Source: Thalassospira mesophila (GTDB lineage: Bacteria; Pseudomonadota; Alphaproteobacteria; Rhodospirillales; Thalassospiraceae). Taken from it: a stretch of DNA of 64,000 bases. Positions 35,437 to 43,541 of this stretch are shown here, one piece after another (position 1 is the first letter of the stretch; each line of letters starts with the position of its first letter). The notes beneath the pieces are model-generated. The model was not told the origin of the DNA and ran no database searches. It saw only the letters and a list, made by a program, of their open reading frames with translations. The stretch spans positions 310,001 through 374,000 of the forward strand of contig NZ_JFKA01000005.1 of NCBI RefSeq assembly GCF_002115755.1. Direction: 5' to 3'. Position numbers and translations under genes: made by a program.

Positions 35437-36123
35437 TTAAATTCCAAGATGATTTTTCTTTATTTCCGGGGCATTTGCAAATTGTTCAGAAGAACCATTC
35501 CAGACAATCTTGCCTTTTTCCAGCACATAATGACGATCACACACCGCCATTAACGCATCAAGATTGCCATCAATGATCAAAACGGTTTGGGCCAGGTCAC
35601 GCAATTTGCGAATACAGGCCCAGATATCGGTCCTGATCACCGGGGCAAGACCTTCACTGGCTTCATCGAAAATCAGCAAATCGGGATTGGTTAAAAGCGC
35701 GCGGCCAATCGCCAGCATTTGCTGCTCGCCCCCCGATAGCTGATTGCCCATATTATTCTGCCGTTCGGCAAGCCGTGGGAAAAGGCCATATATTTTTGCC
35801 AGATCCCACCCCTGCCCGCGTGAAGTTGCAATCAGGTTTTCGCGCACCGACAAATTCGGGAAAATCTGCCGCCCTTCGGGCACCAGACCAATGCCCGCAC
35901 GGGCAATGCGAAAAGATTTTTGGCGCGAAATATCCTGCCCCTTGAACCGAATGGTGCCAGCCCTGGCCGGGGTTAACCCCATTATGGATCGAACGGCGGT
36001 GGTTTTACCCATGCCATTGCGACCCAAAAGACTGACGATTTCGCCTTGGCCGACTTGCATATTCACGCCAAATAACACCTGGCTGCTGCCATAGCAGGTT
36101 TCGACATTCTGAAGTTCCAGCAT
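35437..36123 (-). CDS. livF: Branched-chain amino acid-type ABC transporter ATP-binding protein
   Basis: A 228-residue ATPase with Walker A GRNGMGKT (34-41), signature LSGGEQQMLAIGRALL, and Walker B LLIFDEASEGLAP. The MLELQNVETCYGSSQVLFGV start is standard for LivF. Its ATG overlaps the livG stop by one base (TGATG). The substrate of the whole transporter is set by the binding protein at 38869-40059 and need not be a branched-chain amino acid. Confidence 0.92.
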   Translation of the reverse strand: MLELQNVETCYGSSQVLFGVNMQVGQGEIVSLLGRNGMGKTTAVRSIMGLTPARAGTIRFKGQDISRQKSFRIARAGIGLVPEGRQIFPNLSVRENLIATSRGQGWDLAKIYGLFPRLAERQNNMGNQLSGGEQQMLAIGRALLTNPDLLIFDEASEGLAPVIRTDIWACIRKLRDLAQTVLIIDGNLDALMAVCDRHYVLEKGKIVWNGSSEQFANAPEIKKNHLGI

Positions 36124-36884
36124 CAGTACCCCTCCGCCAGATAGGCTTTTTGAACGTCTTCATTGTCGCGCACATCATCGACACTGCCCGATGCGATCAT
36201 GGCCCCGTTGACCAGAACCGAAATCACATCGGCGAGCCGAAAAACAATATTCATGTCGTGCTCAACCAGCAAAATTGCGAAATCGGGCTTCAGTTTTTCC
36301 AAAAGTTCGGCCAGTTGATTACTTTCAGTTGGCCCCATGCCCGCCATTGGCTCGTCTAGCAACAAAACCTTTGGTTCCAACGCCAATGCCATGGCAATTT
36401 CCAGCTGGCGTTTCTGCCCGTGCGACAAATCGGCTGCACGGCGGGATGCAAAACCGCCCAATCCAACCTGCTCAAGCAACGCCATTGCCCGTTGATTAAT
36501 CCCGGCATCGCGCGAAACCGCACGCCAGAATGAAAAATGATGCCGGGTGCGTGATTGCACCGCCACGGCGACATTTTCGGCCACCGTGAAATCATCAAAT
36601 ATCGCAGTGATTTGAAACGACCGCGCCACCCCCATCCGGGCGCGCCAGGGCATCGAAAAACGGGTAATATCCTGCCCGTCAAACCAGACCTGCCCGTCAT
36701 CGGGGCGTAATTCGCCCGACAATTGCGACAGGGCCGTGGTTTTACCGGCCCCATTGGGGCCGATCAGGGCATGGATTTTGCCAGTTTCAAGCTGGATCGA
36801 TAAATCATCGGTGGCGCGCAAACCGCCATAGCTTTTGTAAAGGTTGCGCGCTTCAAACACCGGGCGACCTTGCACATTATCCAT
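36123..36884 (-). CDS. livG: Branched-chain amino acid-type ABC transporter ATP-binding protein
   Basis: A 253-residue ATPase with Walker A GPNGAGKT (42-49), signature LSHGQKRQLEIAMAL and Walker B LLLDEPMAGMGPTES. The switch LLVEHDMNIVFRLAD is typical of LivG. It overlaps livM by eight bases at its start and livF by one base at its end, so expression is tightly coupled. Confidence 0.92.
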   Translation of the reverse strand: MDNVQGRPVFEARNLYKSYGGLRATDDLSIQLETGKIHALIGPNGAGKTTALSQLSGELRPDDGQVWFDGQDITRFSMPWRARMGVARSFQITAIFDDFTVAENVAVAVQSRTRHHFSFWRAVSRDAGINQRAMALLEQVGLGGFASRRAADLSHGQKRQLEIAMALALEPKVLLLDEPMAGMGPTESNQLAELLEKLKPDFAILLVEHDMNIVFRLADVISVLVNGAMIASGSVDDVRDNEDVQKAYLAEGY

Positions 36885-37884
36885 GATCGCCCCCTGACTT
36901 TACCGTTGTTTTGCCCGCGCCCGACAGAAAACCAACAATGCCCCCGCGAAAAAACACCACGACCAATATCAAAACCGGGCCTAAAATGACCTGCCAGTGT
37001 TCGGTAAAGGACACCAGGCTTTCTTCCATTAAAAACAGCGCCAAGGCCCCGTATATTGGCCCGACCAGGGTGCCCAGCCCGCCCAGAATAACAATCACCA
37101 TCAATTCGCCCGACCGCGACCAGTGCAAAAGCCCGGGACTGACAAATTCGGAATGATTGGCAATTAACGCCCCGGCCAACCCGCCAATGGCGGCGGAAAT
37201 GCAAAACGCGGTTAGCTTATAAAGCAGCGGGTCATAGCCAAGGGCGCGCATGCGGCGTTCGTTTTGTTTACAACCGATAACAACCCGGCCAAACCGCGAT
37301 CCGACAAGGCGGGATAGCAAAAACCACACCGCCAGCAAAATGGCAAAACACAGATAATAAAATGTATCGCGGTCATACAGATCAAGGCCCGGAATGACGT
37401 TGCGATCCCACAGCGATAATCCGTCTGCCCCACCATATTGCGACAGGGACACAAAGAAAAAATAGAATAACTGGGCAAAGGCCAGCGTGATCATGATGAA
37501 ATAAACACCCGAGGTGCGCAGGCTGATCAAACCAATAATCAGCCCGAAAAATGCCGCCACCAGCATCGCCAGCGGCCAGACAACAAAGGCGTCGTTACTG
37601 CCCGTCCAGCCAAAAATAAAGTCGCTGCCATCAAACGCATGGGTGCCCAAAATACCCGCTGTATAGGCGCCGATGCCAAAAAAAGCCGCATGACCAAAAC
37701 TGACCATACCGCCAAAACCAATGATCAGATCCAGCCCGACCGCGGCCACTGCATAAATAACCGCGCGGTTAAACATCGTAATTAAAAACGCATTATCAAA
37801 CGCATGTGCCACCGGCGGCACCAGTGCCAACAATACAAAAATCGCCAATGTCGCCCAGCCTTGGCGTGAAATGTTTTTAACCAT
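36877..37884 (-). CDS. livM: Branched-chain amino acid-type ABC transporter permease
   Basis: A 335-residue permease with about nine to ten membrane segments and the family loop GCKQNERRMRALGYDPLLYKLTAF. The start MVKNISRQGWATLAIFVLLALVPP is natural. It overlaps livH by eight bases (37877-37884) and livG by eight bases. Confidence 0.9.
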   Translation of the reverse strand: MVKNISRQGWATLAIFVLLALVPPVAHAFDNAFLITMFNRAVIYAVAAVGLDLIIGFGGMVSFGHAAFFGIGAYTAGILGTHAFDGSDFIFGWTGSNDAFVVWPLAMLVAAFFGLIIGLISLRTSGVYFIMITLAFAQLFYFFFVSLSQYGGADGLSLWDRNVIPGLDLYDRDTFYYLCFAILLAVWFLLSRLVGSRFGRVVIGCKQNERRMRALGYDPLLYKLTAFCISAAIGGLAGALIANHSEFVSPGLLHWSRSGELMVIVILGGLGTLVGPIYGALALFLMEESLVSFTEHWQVILGPVLILVVVFFRGGIVGFLSGAGKTTVKSGGDHG

Positions 37885-38791
37885 GTGTCTGGAACAACCC
37901 CCGGGGACGGAAGGCCAGAGCCACGGCCATTAAAATATAAATCATCATCGATGCCAGTGACGCGCCAGCACCATCTGCCACCGATGGCGGCAACCACAAA
38001 CGCATCAGATCGGGGATATAAACCCGGCCCAGTGTGTCGGTCAGGCCGATTAACAGCGCACCGGCAACCGCCCCGCGAATGGAGCCTATGCCGCCAATCA
38101 CAATCACGACAAAGGTCAGGATCAGGATATTTTCCCCCATGCCGGACTGAACAGCACTGAACGGGGCCGCCATAACACCGGCCAACCCGGCCAGTGCCGC
38201 GCCAAAGCCAAACAGCAAGGTATAAAGCAGCGAAATATTAACCCCCAACGCACCAATCATTTCGCGGTTGGATGCCCCGGCCCGTATCCACATGCCAATA
38301 CGGGTTTTCATTACCAGAAAATACAAAAAGCCCGTCACCAGAATGCCGGTGGCGATAACGGCCAGACGAAATGCCGGGTACGGTGCACCGGGAATAATTT
38401 CGACCGTGCCCGATAAAAATGCCGGCGGGTCCATGGCAATGGGCTGGCGACCCCAAATGATACTAACCATTTCATTAAAAAACAAAATCAGGCCAAAGGT
38501 TGCCAATACCTGATCCAGATGGTCGCGGCGATAAAGCCTGCGCATGATGACAAATTCCATCACCATCCCGGTCAGAGCGGCGGCGGCAACCCCGGCCAAA
38601 AGACCCAGAAAAAAGCCCGAGCCATGGGCAATGGCGGTCGCCCCGACATAGGCGCCGACCATAAACAGCGACCCGTGGGCCAGATTGATCAGGTTCATGA
38701 TCCCGAAAATCAGGGTCAATCCCGATGCCATCAAAAGCAGGGTCACGCCAAATTGCAGCCCGTTCAAAAGCTGTTCTAGAAACAAAAGCAT
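37877..38791 (-). CDS. livH: Branched-chain amino acid-type ABC transporter permease
   Basis: A 304-residue permease starting MLLFLEQLLNGLQFGVTLLLMASG at 38791; the longer in-frame upstream version lacks family support. The NLAHGSLFMVGAYVG segment and the GRVYIPDLMRLWLPPSVADGA region are typical of LivH. It comes 77 bases after the binding-protein gene, with a hairpin in the gap. Confidence 0.9.
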   Translation of the reverse strand: MLLFLEQLLNGLQFGVTLLLMASGLTLIFGIMNLINLAHGSLFMVGAYVGATAIAHGSGFFLGLLAGVAAAALTGMVMEFVIMRRLYRRDHLDQVLATFGLILFFNEMVSIIWGRQPIAMDPPAFLSGTVEIIPGAPYPAFRLAVIATGILVTGFLYFLVMKTRIGMWIRAGASNREMIGALGVNISLLYTLLFGFGAALAGLAGVMAAPFSAVQSGMGENILILTFVVIVIGGIGSIRGAVAGALLIGLTDTLGRVYIPDLMRLWLPPSVADGAGASLASMMIYILMAVALAFRPRGLFQTHG

Positions 38792-38820
38792 GATTATTTT
38801 CCGGTGCAAATGCGAAAACG

Positions 38821-38847
38821 CAGTGGCCGGCACAAGACCGGCCACTG
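38821..38847 (-). terminator. Intercistronic hairpin after the liv binding-protein gene
   Basis: CAGTGGCCGG and CCGGCCACTG form a ten-base perfect stem in the gap between binding protein and livH. On the minus strand it is followed by a short TTTT. It probably tunes down permease expression. Confidence 0.6.
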
Positions 38848-38868
38848 GTTAAATTGCGCGGGGTAAAA

Positions 38869-40059
38869 TTACATTTTGCACTCGGAGGCGTAGGCATCGA
38901 CATGGTTTGAAAAAACCTTGCCAACCAGCTTGTTGGTATAGCCCCCATCCGGGTCGGCAACGACTTCGCGCACGTAAAAATCCTGGATCGGGTGATTGTT
39001 ATTGCCAAATTTGAAGTTGCCACGCACCGAGGAGAAATCGGCCTTTTTCAAAGCCGCGCGGAAATCATCTTTTTTCGACATATCCCCACCCACGGCAGAA
39101 ATGGCACTGCCAATAAGGTTGGCCGCATCATAGCCCTGCACCGAATACAGGCTGGGTTTCGCACCATATTTGGCAAAATAACCGGCCACGAACTTTTTCG
39201 AGGCGGCGTTATCCATATCGGGCGACCAATGCGAGGTGTTTTTCATGCCAACGGCGGCTTCACCAACGGCATCAACCAAATGTTCATCGGCGGAAAAGGC
39301 CGGGCCAAACAACGGAATTTCATCTTTCAAACCGGCTTGGGCATATTGTTTGATAAAATTAATGCCCATGCCGCCGGGATAGAAGAAAAACACGGCATCG
39401 GGTTTTGCCGCGCGCAAAGATGCAATTTCGGCAGCATAATCGGTTTGACCCAGTTTGGTGTAAACCTCGTCAGCAATATCGCCTTTGTAATACCGCTTAA
39501 AGCCTGCCAGAGCATCTTTACCGGCCGGGTAATTCGGGGCCAGCAGGTAAACTTTTTTAAAGCCCTGATCCTGAACATACTGGCCCATGGCTTCGTGAAT
39601 ATTGTCGTTCTGGTAGGCGGCATTAAAATAATTGGCATTGCACTTCGCACCCGCCAGCGCACTGGGGCCGGCATTGGTTGAAATGTAAATCATGCCGTCG
39701 CGCACCACCTTGGGCACAACGGCCATCGCGACATTGGAAAAGATAATGCCGGTCATCAGATCAACATGTTCGCTTTCCATCATGCGGGTGGCAATCTGGC
39801 GGGCACTTTCGGGTTTTAGCCCGTCATCCTCTACGATCAGATCAATATCCGCCCCGCCCAATTTGCCGTCATGTTCGGAAATCGCCAGTTCAAACCCCTT
39901 GCGCATATCATCGCCCAAATACCCGGCACCGGTTGAAAGGGTGGTGATCATGCCAATTTTAACCGGCTCGGCCGCCTGCGCAGAAATCCCCGCCGCACAG
40001 GTGCCCATCAACAATGCCGCCGCCCCCAAAAGGGCCGCCTTTTTTCTTTTTGCCAACAT
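38869..40059 (-). CDS. Periplasmic binding protein of the Liv-type ABC transporter
   Basis: A 396-residue type 1 periplasmic binding protein of the Leu/Ile/Val superfamily. A Sec signal peptide spans 1-29 (cleavage near AQA-AEP). The mature protein begins VKIGMITTLSTGAGYLGDDMRKGFELAI. It is the first gene of binding protein-livH-livM-livG-livF-hydrolase. The downstream hydrolase hints at an aromatic amide or ester ligand, which is inference. Confidence 0.9.
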   Translation of the reverse strand: MLAKRKKAALLGAAALLMGTCAAGISAQAAEPVKIGMITTLSTGAGYLGDDMRKGFELAISEHDGKLGGADIDLIVEDDGLKPESARQIATRMMESEHVDLMTGIIFSNVAMAVVPKVVRDGMIYISTNAGPSALAGAKCNANYFNAAYQNDNIHEAMGQYVQDQGFKKVYLLAPNYPAGKDALAGFKRYYKGDIADEVYTKLGQTDYAAEIASLRAAKPDAVFFFYPGGMGINFIKQYAQAGLKDEIPLFGPAFSADEHLVDAVGEAAVGMKNTSHWSPDMDNAASKKFVAGYFAKYGAKPSLYSVQGYDAANLIGSAISAVGGDMSKKDDFRAALKKADFSSVRGNFKFGNNNHPIQDFYVREVVADPDGGYTNKLVGKVFSNHVDAYASECKM

Positions 40060-40163
40060 CTTACAGTCTCCCTGAAACCTGATTTTAAATCGTTTGTTTT
40101 TGACTTGTTTTTGTTGCCTTTCTATTCATCCCCAATTCGCTCGCCGTTGCAATAACCAGTTTG

Positions 40164-40175
40164 TTTAAGCTTAAA
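40164..40175. promoter_or_regulatory. Perfect 12-base palindrome upstream of the liv operon
   Basis: TTTAAGCTTAAA is fully self-complementary and lies in the AT-rich region between the liv binding-protein gene and the gene at 40297. AT-rich palindromes arise by chance more often, so confidence is low. Confidence 0.3.
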
Positions 40176-40191
40176 GTTTTTTTATTTCTTG

Positions 40192-40207
40192 TACGTATAA
40201 ATACGTA
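40192..40207. promoter_or_regulatory. Strong 16-base operator-like palindrome
   Basis: TACGTAT-AA-ATACGTA has perfect seven-base arms and contains two CG-bearing half sites, located 133 bases upstream of the liv binding-protein start and 90 bases before the gene at 40297. No regulator gene is adjacent, so the protein that binds is probably encoded elsewhere. Confidence 0.5.
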
Positions 40208-40296
40208 TTTTTTGCTCATATTCCTGTCATCAGCCCCGGAAAAATGGCACAGTGCGCCCTTGCAAAATGTAATACTGCCAAGAACAGGGACCCATT

Positions 40297-40785
40297 ATGA
40301 CAGCCGATCAAACCTGCCCGTTCCCCACCAAAGACGCCGATCGTAACGCGATTTGGGAAATGCTGGTCCCGCGCGATATAACTGCCTTTGTGCTGGCCGA
40401 CTGGGCACTGGTGGAAAACGATTTTGCCGCCAACGGGTTTTATGCCATCGACGCCCACACATCGGCCAACCCCGATGACTGGACTTTGGCCTTTCCCGAC
40501 CTGCTCGCCTATCGCGAAACATGGCTTACCCAGGCGCGCGCCGGCCAAAGCACCGACTATGCCGAACCGCTTTTTGACGCGATTTTTGCCGCGACCAAAC
40601 TGGAACATATTGAAATAAACGGCGACCGCGCCCTTGCGCGCAAACATTTTAATGGCAGCATCAAAAAGGCCGATGGCAGCGAAGACCGCTTGTTGTGGAA
40701 AACGCATTATTATTGCCAGAAAGGGGCCGACAAAAAATGGCGCATCACCGGCTTTATCGGCTATTTGCCCAATAAAGACGTCTGA
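40297..40785 (+). CDS. Uncharacterised protein, probable NTF2-like (SnoaL) fold
   Basis: A 162-residue soluble protein without signal peptide. Start at 40297. The composition and the C-terminal pattern LLWKTHYYCQKGADKKWRITGFIGYLP, ending a set of alternating beta strands, resemble SnoaL/NTF2-like domains used as small-molecule-binding or isomerase folds. The N-terminal IWEMLVPRDITAFVLADWALVENDF could be the alpha helices of that fold. It stands between the divergent liv operon and the DSD1-type gene, with a terminator after it. Function is not assigned. Confidence 0.55.
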   Translation: MTADQTCPFPTKDADRNAIWEMLVPRDITAFVLADWALVENDFAANGFYAIDAHTSANPDDWTLAFPDLLAYRETWLTQARAGQSTDYAEPLFDAIFAATKLEHIEINGDRALARKHFNGSIKKADGSEDRLLWKTHYYCQKGADKKWRITGFIGYLPNKDV

Positions 40786-40791
40786 CAATTC

Positions 40792-40830
40792 AAAACGGCA
40801 TTCCCGATGAAACAGGAATGCCGTTTGTTC
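40792..40830. terminator. Bidirectional terminator
   Basis: AAACGGCATTCC (40793-40804) pairs perfectly with GGAATGCCGTTT (40815-40826), followed by GTTCTGT. It separates two convergent genes. Confidence 0.8.
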
Positions 40831-40864
40831 TGTCACCGGTCATATATCGAAAGCCTGACCGAAA

Positions 40865-41929
40865 TTAAACCATTTTGCCGCGCGCGGCGACAAAGGCCGG
40901 GTTTTCAAAAATGCCATTTCGGCACAATTGAACATAGTCAAACATGTTGCTGACCACGCAGACATGGTTGGGAATAATCTGTAACCGCTGGCCAATTTCA
41001 AACGGCTGCGTTGCCGGGTCAAACGTTAGAATACCATGTTCCTCGCTCAGCGATTTCACGGTGACATCGCCATGACCAACGACATAGCCAAAATGCTCCA
41101 GCCCGAACAAATCCGACGTCAAAGCCTTTGACCCGGCATCGATAATCGCGCGGCCCGGCGCCGGTAGCGACACGATTTCGGTCAGGACACGCAAGGCGCA
41201 ATCTTCTTCCAGGCAACCGCCCCGTGCCATCACCGATTTATCGTTATAAATATACGTACCAATACGATATTCAGTCACCACCGGAGCCTTATGGGCCTGC
41301 CACATATCGGGGGTTCCGCCCGAACTGCGCACCGGGCATTCCAGGTCAAAATTTGCGCATTTAGCCATGGCATCGCGGAAAAACGTTTCCACCTTTGTCA
41401 TGCCGCCATTTGGCGGATAGGTCATCAAGCCAACAAACTTCAACCCCGGCAGAGCATCAACGACCCGCGCCAGATTAGCGGTTTCGGTTGGGGATTGCAC
41501 CCCGCACCGCCCGGCACCGGTATCGCATTCCACCAGCACTTCCAATGGTTTTTGCCCATCGGCAAATGCGCCTGAAAGCCCGCGCGCCACAGTTTCACTG
41601 TCAACAACCACACGCAACAGATCGATGCGGTCTGCCAATGTCCGCAATCGTGCCAGCTTGCGCGCACCGATAATGTTATAGGTAATCAGAATATCGCCAA
41701 TGCCCGCATCCGTCATAATTTCGGCTTCGCCGATTTTCTGGCACGTAATGCCCTTTGCCCCGACCGCAATTTGCTGCAACGCGAAATCGGGGATTTTGTG
41801 GGTCTTGATGTGCGGTCGCAAGGCAATATCATGTTCGTCGCAATATTCCTGAAAAGTGCGAATATTGCGTTCAACGCAATCAAGATCAACAATGGCGCAG
41901 GGCGTGTCGAGTTCGGCAAATTCGGTCAT
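40865..41929 (-). CDS. DSD1/D-threonine aldolase-type PLP enzyme
   Basis: A 354-residue alanine-racemase-fold (type III) PLP enzyme. ATG 41929 gives MTEFAELDTPCAIVDLDCVERNI; an upstream in-frame start would overlap the M81 gene. The PLP lysine is K42 in LRPHIKTHK. A C-terminal HxC pair (about H322 and C324 in IPNHVCVVSN) matches the metal site of D-serine dehydratase and D-threonine aldolase. It acts on D-beta-hydroxy amino acids; which reaction (aldol cleavage or dehydration) is open. It follows the M81 gene by 16 bases and ends the dctQ-dctM-dctP-M81-DSD1 set. Confidence 0.85.
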   Translation of the reverse strand: MTEFAELDTPCAIVDLDCVERNIRTFQEYCDEHDIALRPHIKTHKIPDFALQQIAVGAKGITCQKIGEAEIMTDAGIGDILITYNIIGARKLARLRTLADRIDLLRVVVDSETVARGLSGAFADGQKPLEVLVECDTGAGRCGVQSPTETANLARVVDALPGLKFVGLMTYPPNGGMTKVETFFRDAMAKCANFDLECPVRSSGGTPDMWQAHKAPVVTEYRIGTYIYNDKSVMARGGCLEEDCALRVLTEIVSLPAPGRAIIDAGSKALTSDLFGLEHFGYVVGHGDVTVKSLSEEHGILTFDPATQPFEIGQRLQIIPNHVCVVSNMFDYVQLCRNGIFENPAFVAARGKMV

Positions 41930-41945
41930 TCTATACTCGATTTCA

Positions 41946-43412
41946 TCATGATGCGGCGGCAAACGGATCATCTACAATCGGCCAGACCTTGCGCGTCAGG
42001 TGTTTATACCCGTTTGTTTTCGGGTCTGACGGATAGGGGCCCTGAACATTCACATAGATAATTTCACCGGCAATTTTAGCAAACGCATCGTAGAAGTGAT
42101 TGGTGGATTTGATAAACAGATAATTCTTTGCTTTAGGGTCAACGCCCATATTGGCAAAAAGATCCGGATCAAAGCTTTGCGCCCGGTTGCTGTTTAAAAT
42201 CACTTCGCCGCCATCGGGCAGCTCAATCAAGGCGCAATCGCCCAACGGCACGATGCTATCACCGAAACTTTGCCAGGAATTCCGCTGCAATTTTTTCACA
42301 CGAACAACGGCATCCACCGGTGCACCCCCGGTCGAGGATGTTTTGCCGCCAAAGCGCAGCGGCAAAACACCGCCTTCGCCCGCCGAAAAACAAATCCGCA
42401 CTGCCATCGGGTCCCAGATCGTGCCAAAGGCATAATTTTGAAGGCCGCTATTCATAACCTTGCGCAGCAAAATTGTGGAGTCACCGGGCACCCCGCCACC
42501 GGGGTTATCCCAAACATCGGTAATGACAACCGGGGTCGCAATAATATCGGGCAATTTCGCCATCGCCTGATCGGGGGTAATAAAATCGGGCCGGGTGGTG
42601 CCGCGAAACCCGAACAGCTCCATCCCCAGATCCCTGGCTGTTTGGGTGGCCAGATCGGCTTTGTTATCAGTAATCACGATAACATGTGACCCGATTTCGG
42701 GCACGTCCCCTGCCATAAAGCCATGAATAACCGAGACCGACAAAATGCCGTCATGGCCTTCCATTGCCTTGATCCGATCAACAAAGGATCGCATGGGTTC
42801 GCGCGAAGTCGGCAAAACTTCGATCATTTTGCAATCAAACGCCGCCTTGACCGGCTTTATTTCCCCGCGAATGGTGCGCAAAACCAGATCAACGGTTGCG
42901 GCCCCTGCTTCGACAAAATCGGTATGGGGAAATTCCTTGAACGCAACAAGCACGTCGGCTGCATTAAAGCGTTTGGCACTTAAATGGCTGTGCGGGTCAA
43001 AGCTGGCACCAATCACAACATCGGGGCCAACAATATCGCGCACGGATTGTAACAAATCGCCTTCGCAATCGAGATAATCCTGTGCGACCATCGCCCCGTG
43101 CAGACCCAATACAACGCCGTCCACCGGCATTGCGGCTTTAAGCTGGGCCAGTACCTCGTCGCGTAAATATTCATAGGTATCGCGGTTCACAATCCCGCCC
43201 GGTTCCGCCCAGGTTGCCGTGCCTTCCACCAGTTCCCACCCTTCGGCCTTGGCGCGGGCGCGGGCAACGGTAAAAACAGCACTGCATAATGTTGGCGTTT
43301 CGGGGTGGTCGCCAGGGCCTGCATAAAAACTTTCGCGGAAATCGGAAATATCGGTTCGCAGGGGCGAAAACGTGTTGGTTTCAGTCGCAATGGAAGCGCA
43401 AAAAATTCGCAT
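41946..43412 (-). CDS. M81-family (MlrC-like) metallopeptidase
   Basis: A 488-residue protein of the MlrC family, named after the microcystin-degrading Zn peptidase but widespread as uncharacterised enzymes. The start at 43412 gives MRIFCASIATETNTFSPL, the conserved opening. Putative metal-binding segments are GLHGAMVAQDYLDCEGDLL and FDPHSHLS with KEFPHTDFVEA; the C-terminal domain begins at VWDNPGGGVPGDSTILLR. Nearby TRAP transporter and DSD1-type genes point to hydrolysis of a small imported amide or peptide. Substrate is unknown. Confidence 0.85.
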   Translation of the reverse strand: MRIFCASIATETNTFSPLRTDISDFRESFYAGPGDHPETPTLCSAVFTVARARAKAEGWELVEGTATWAEPGGIVNRDTYEYLRDEVLAQLKAAMPVDGVVLGLHGAMVAQDYLDCEGDLLQSVRDIVGPDVVIGASFDPHSHLSAKRFNAADVLVAFKEFPHTDFVEAGAATVDLVLRTIRGEIKPVKAAFDCKMIEVLPTSREPMRSFVDRIKAMEGHDGILSVSVIHGFMAGDVPEIGSHVIVITDNKADLATQTARDLGMELFGFRGTTRPDFITPDQAMAKLPDIIATPVVITDVWDNPGGGVPGDSTILLRKVMNSGLQNYAFGTIWDPMAVRICFSAGEGGVLPLRFGGKTSSTGGAPVDAVVRVKKLQRNSWQSFGDSIVPLGDCALIELPDGGEVILNSNRAQSFDPDLFANMGVDPKAKNYLFIKSTNHFYDAFAKIAGEIIYVNVQGPYPSDPKTNGYKHLTRKVWPIVDDPFAAAS

Positions 43413-43495
43413 ACCCGGGTCCTTCTTGGTCTTTGTTTTGGGTAAATGGATCAATGAAATGGAATGGAAAAATGATCAGGCAGTTTTTACAAAGG

Positions 43496-43533
43496 TGGCG
43501 GGAGGGAACCGGGAGGAAGCCCCCTCCCCGCCA
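43496..43533 (-). terminator. Hairpin between dctP and the M81 gene
   Basis: TGGCGGGAGGG pairs with CCCTCCCCGCCA with one bulged base. The T-run on the minus strand is short, so this is a partial terminator after the TRAP binding-protein gene. Confidence 0.5.
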
Positions 43534-43541
43534 GACGGAAA

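Noticed and set aside
34557-40059. Urea transporter (UrtABCDE)
   Set aside because: Order and neighbours fit a general Liv-type transporter; there is no urease or Urt-specific feature, and the end gene is a hydrolase.
33478-41929. Beta-hydroxyaspartate cycle (BhcC-like plus BhcD-like enzymes)
   Set aside because: DSD1-type and ornithine-cyclodeaminase-family proteins occur, but 6 kb apart in different operons, and no BhcA or BhcB partner is adjacent. The DSD1 protein looks more like D-threonine aldolase/D-serine dehydratase.
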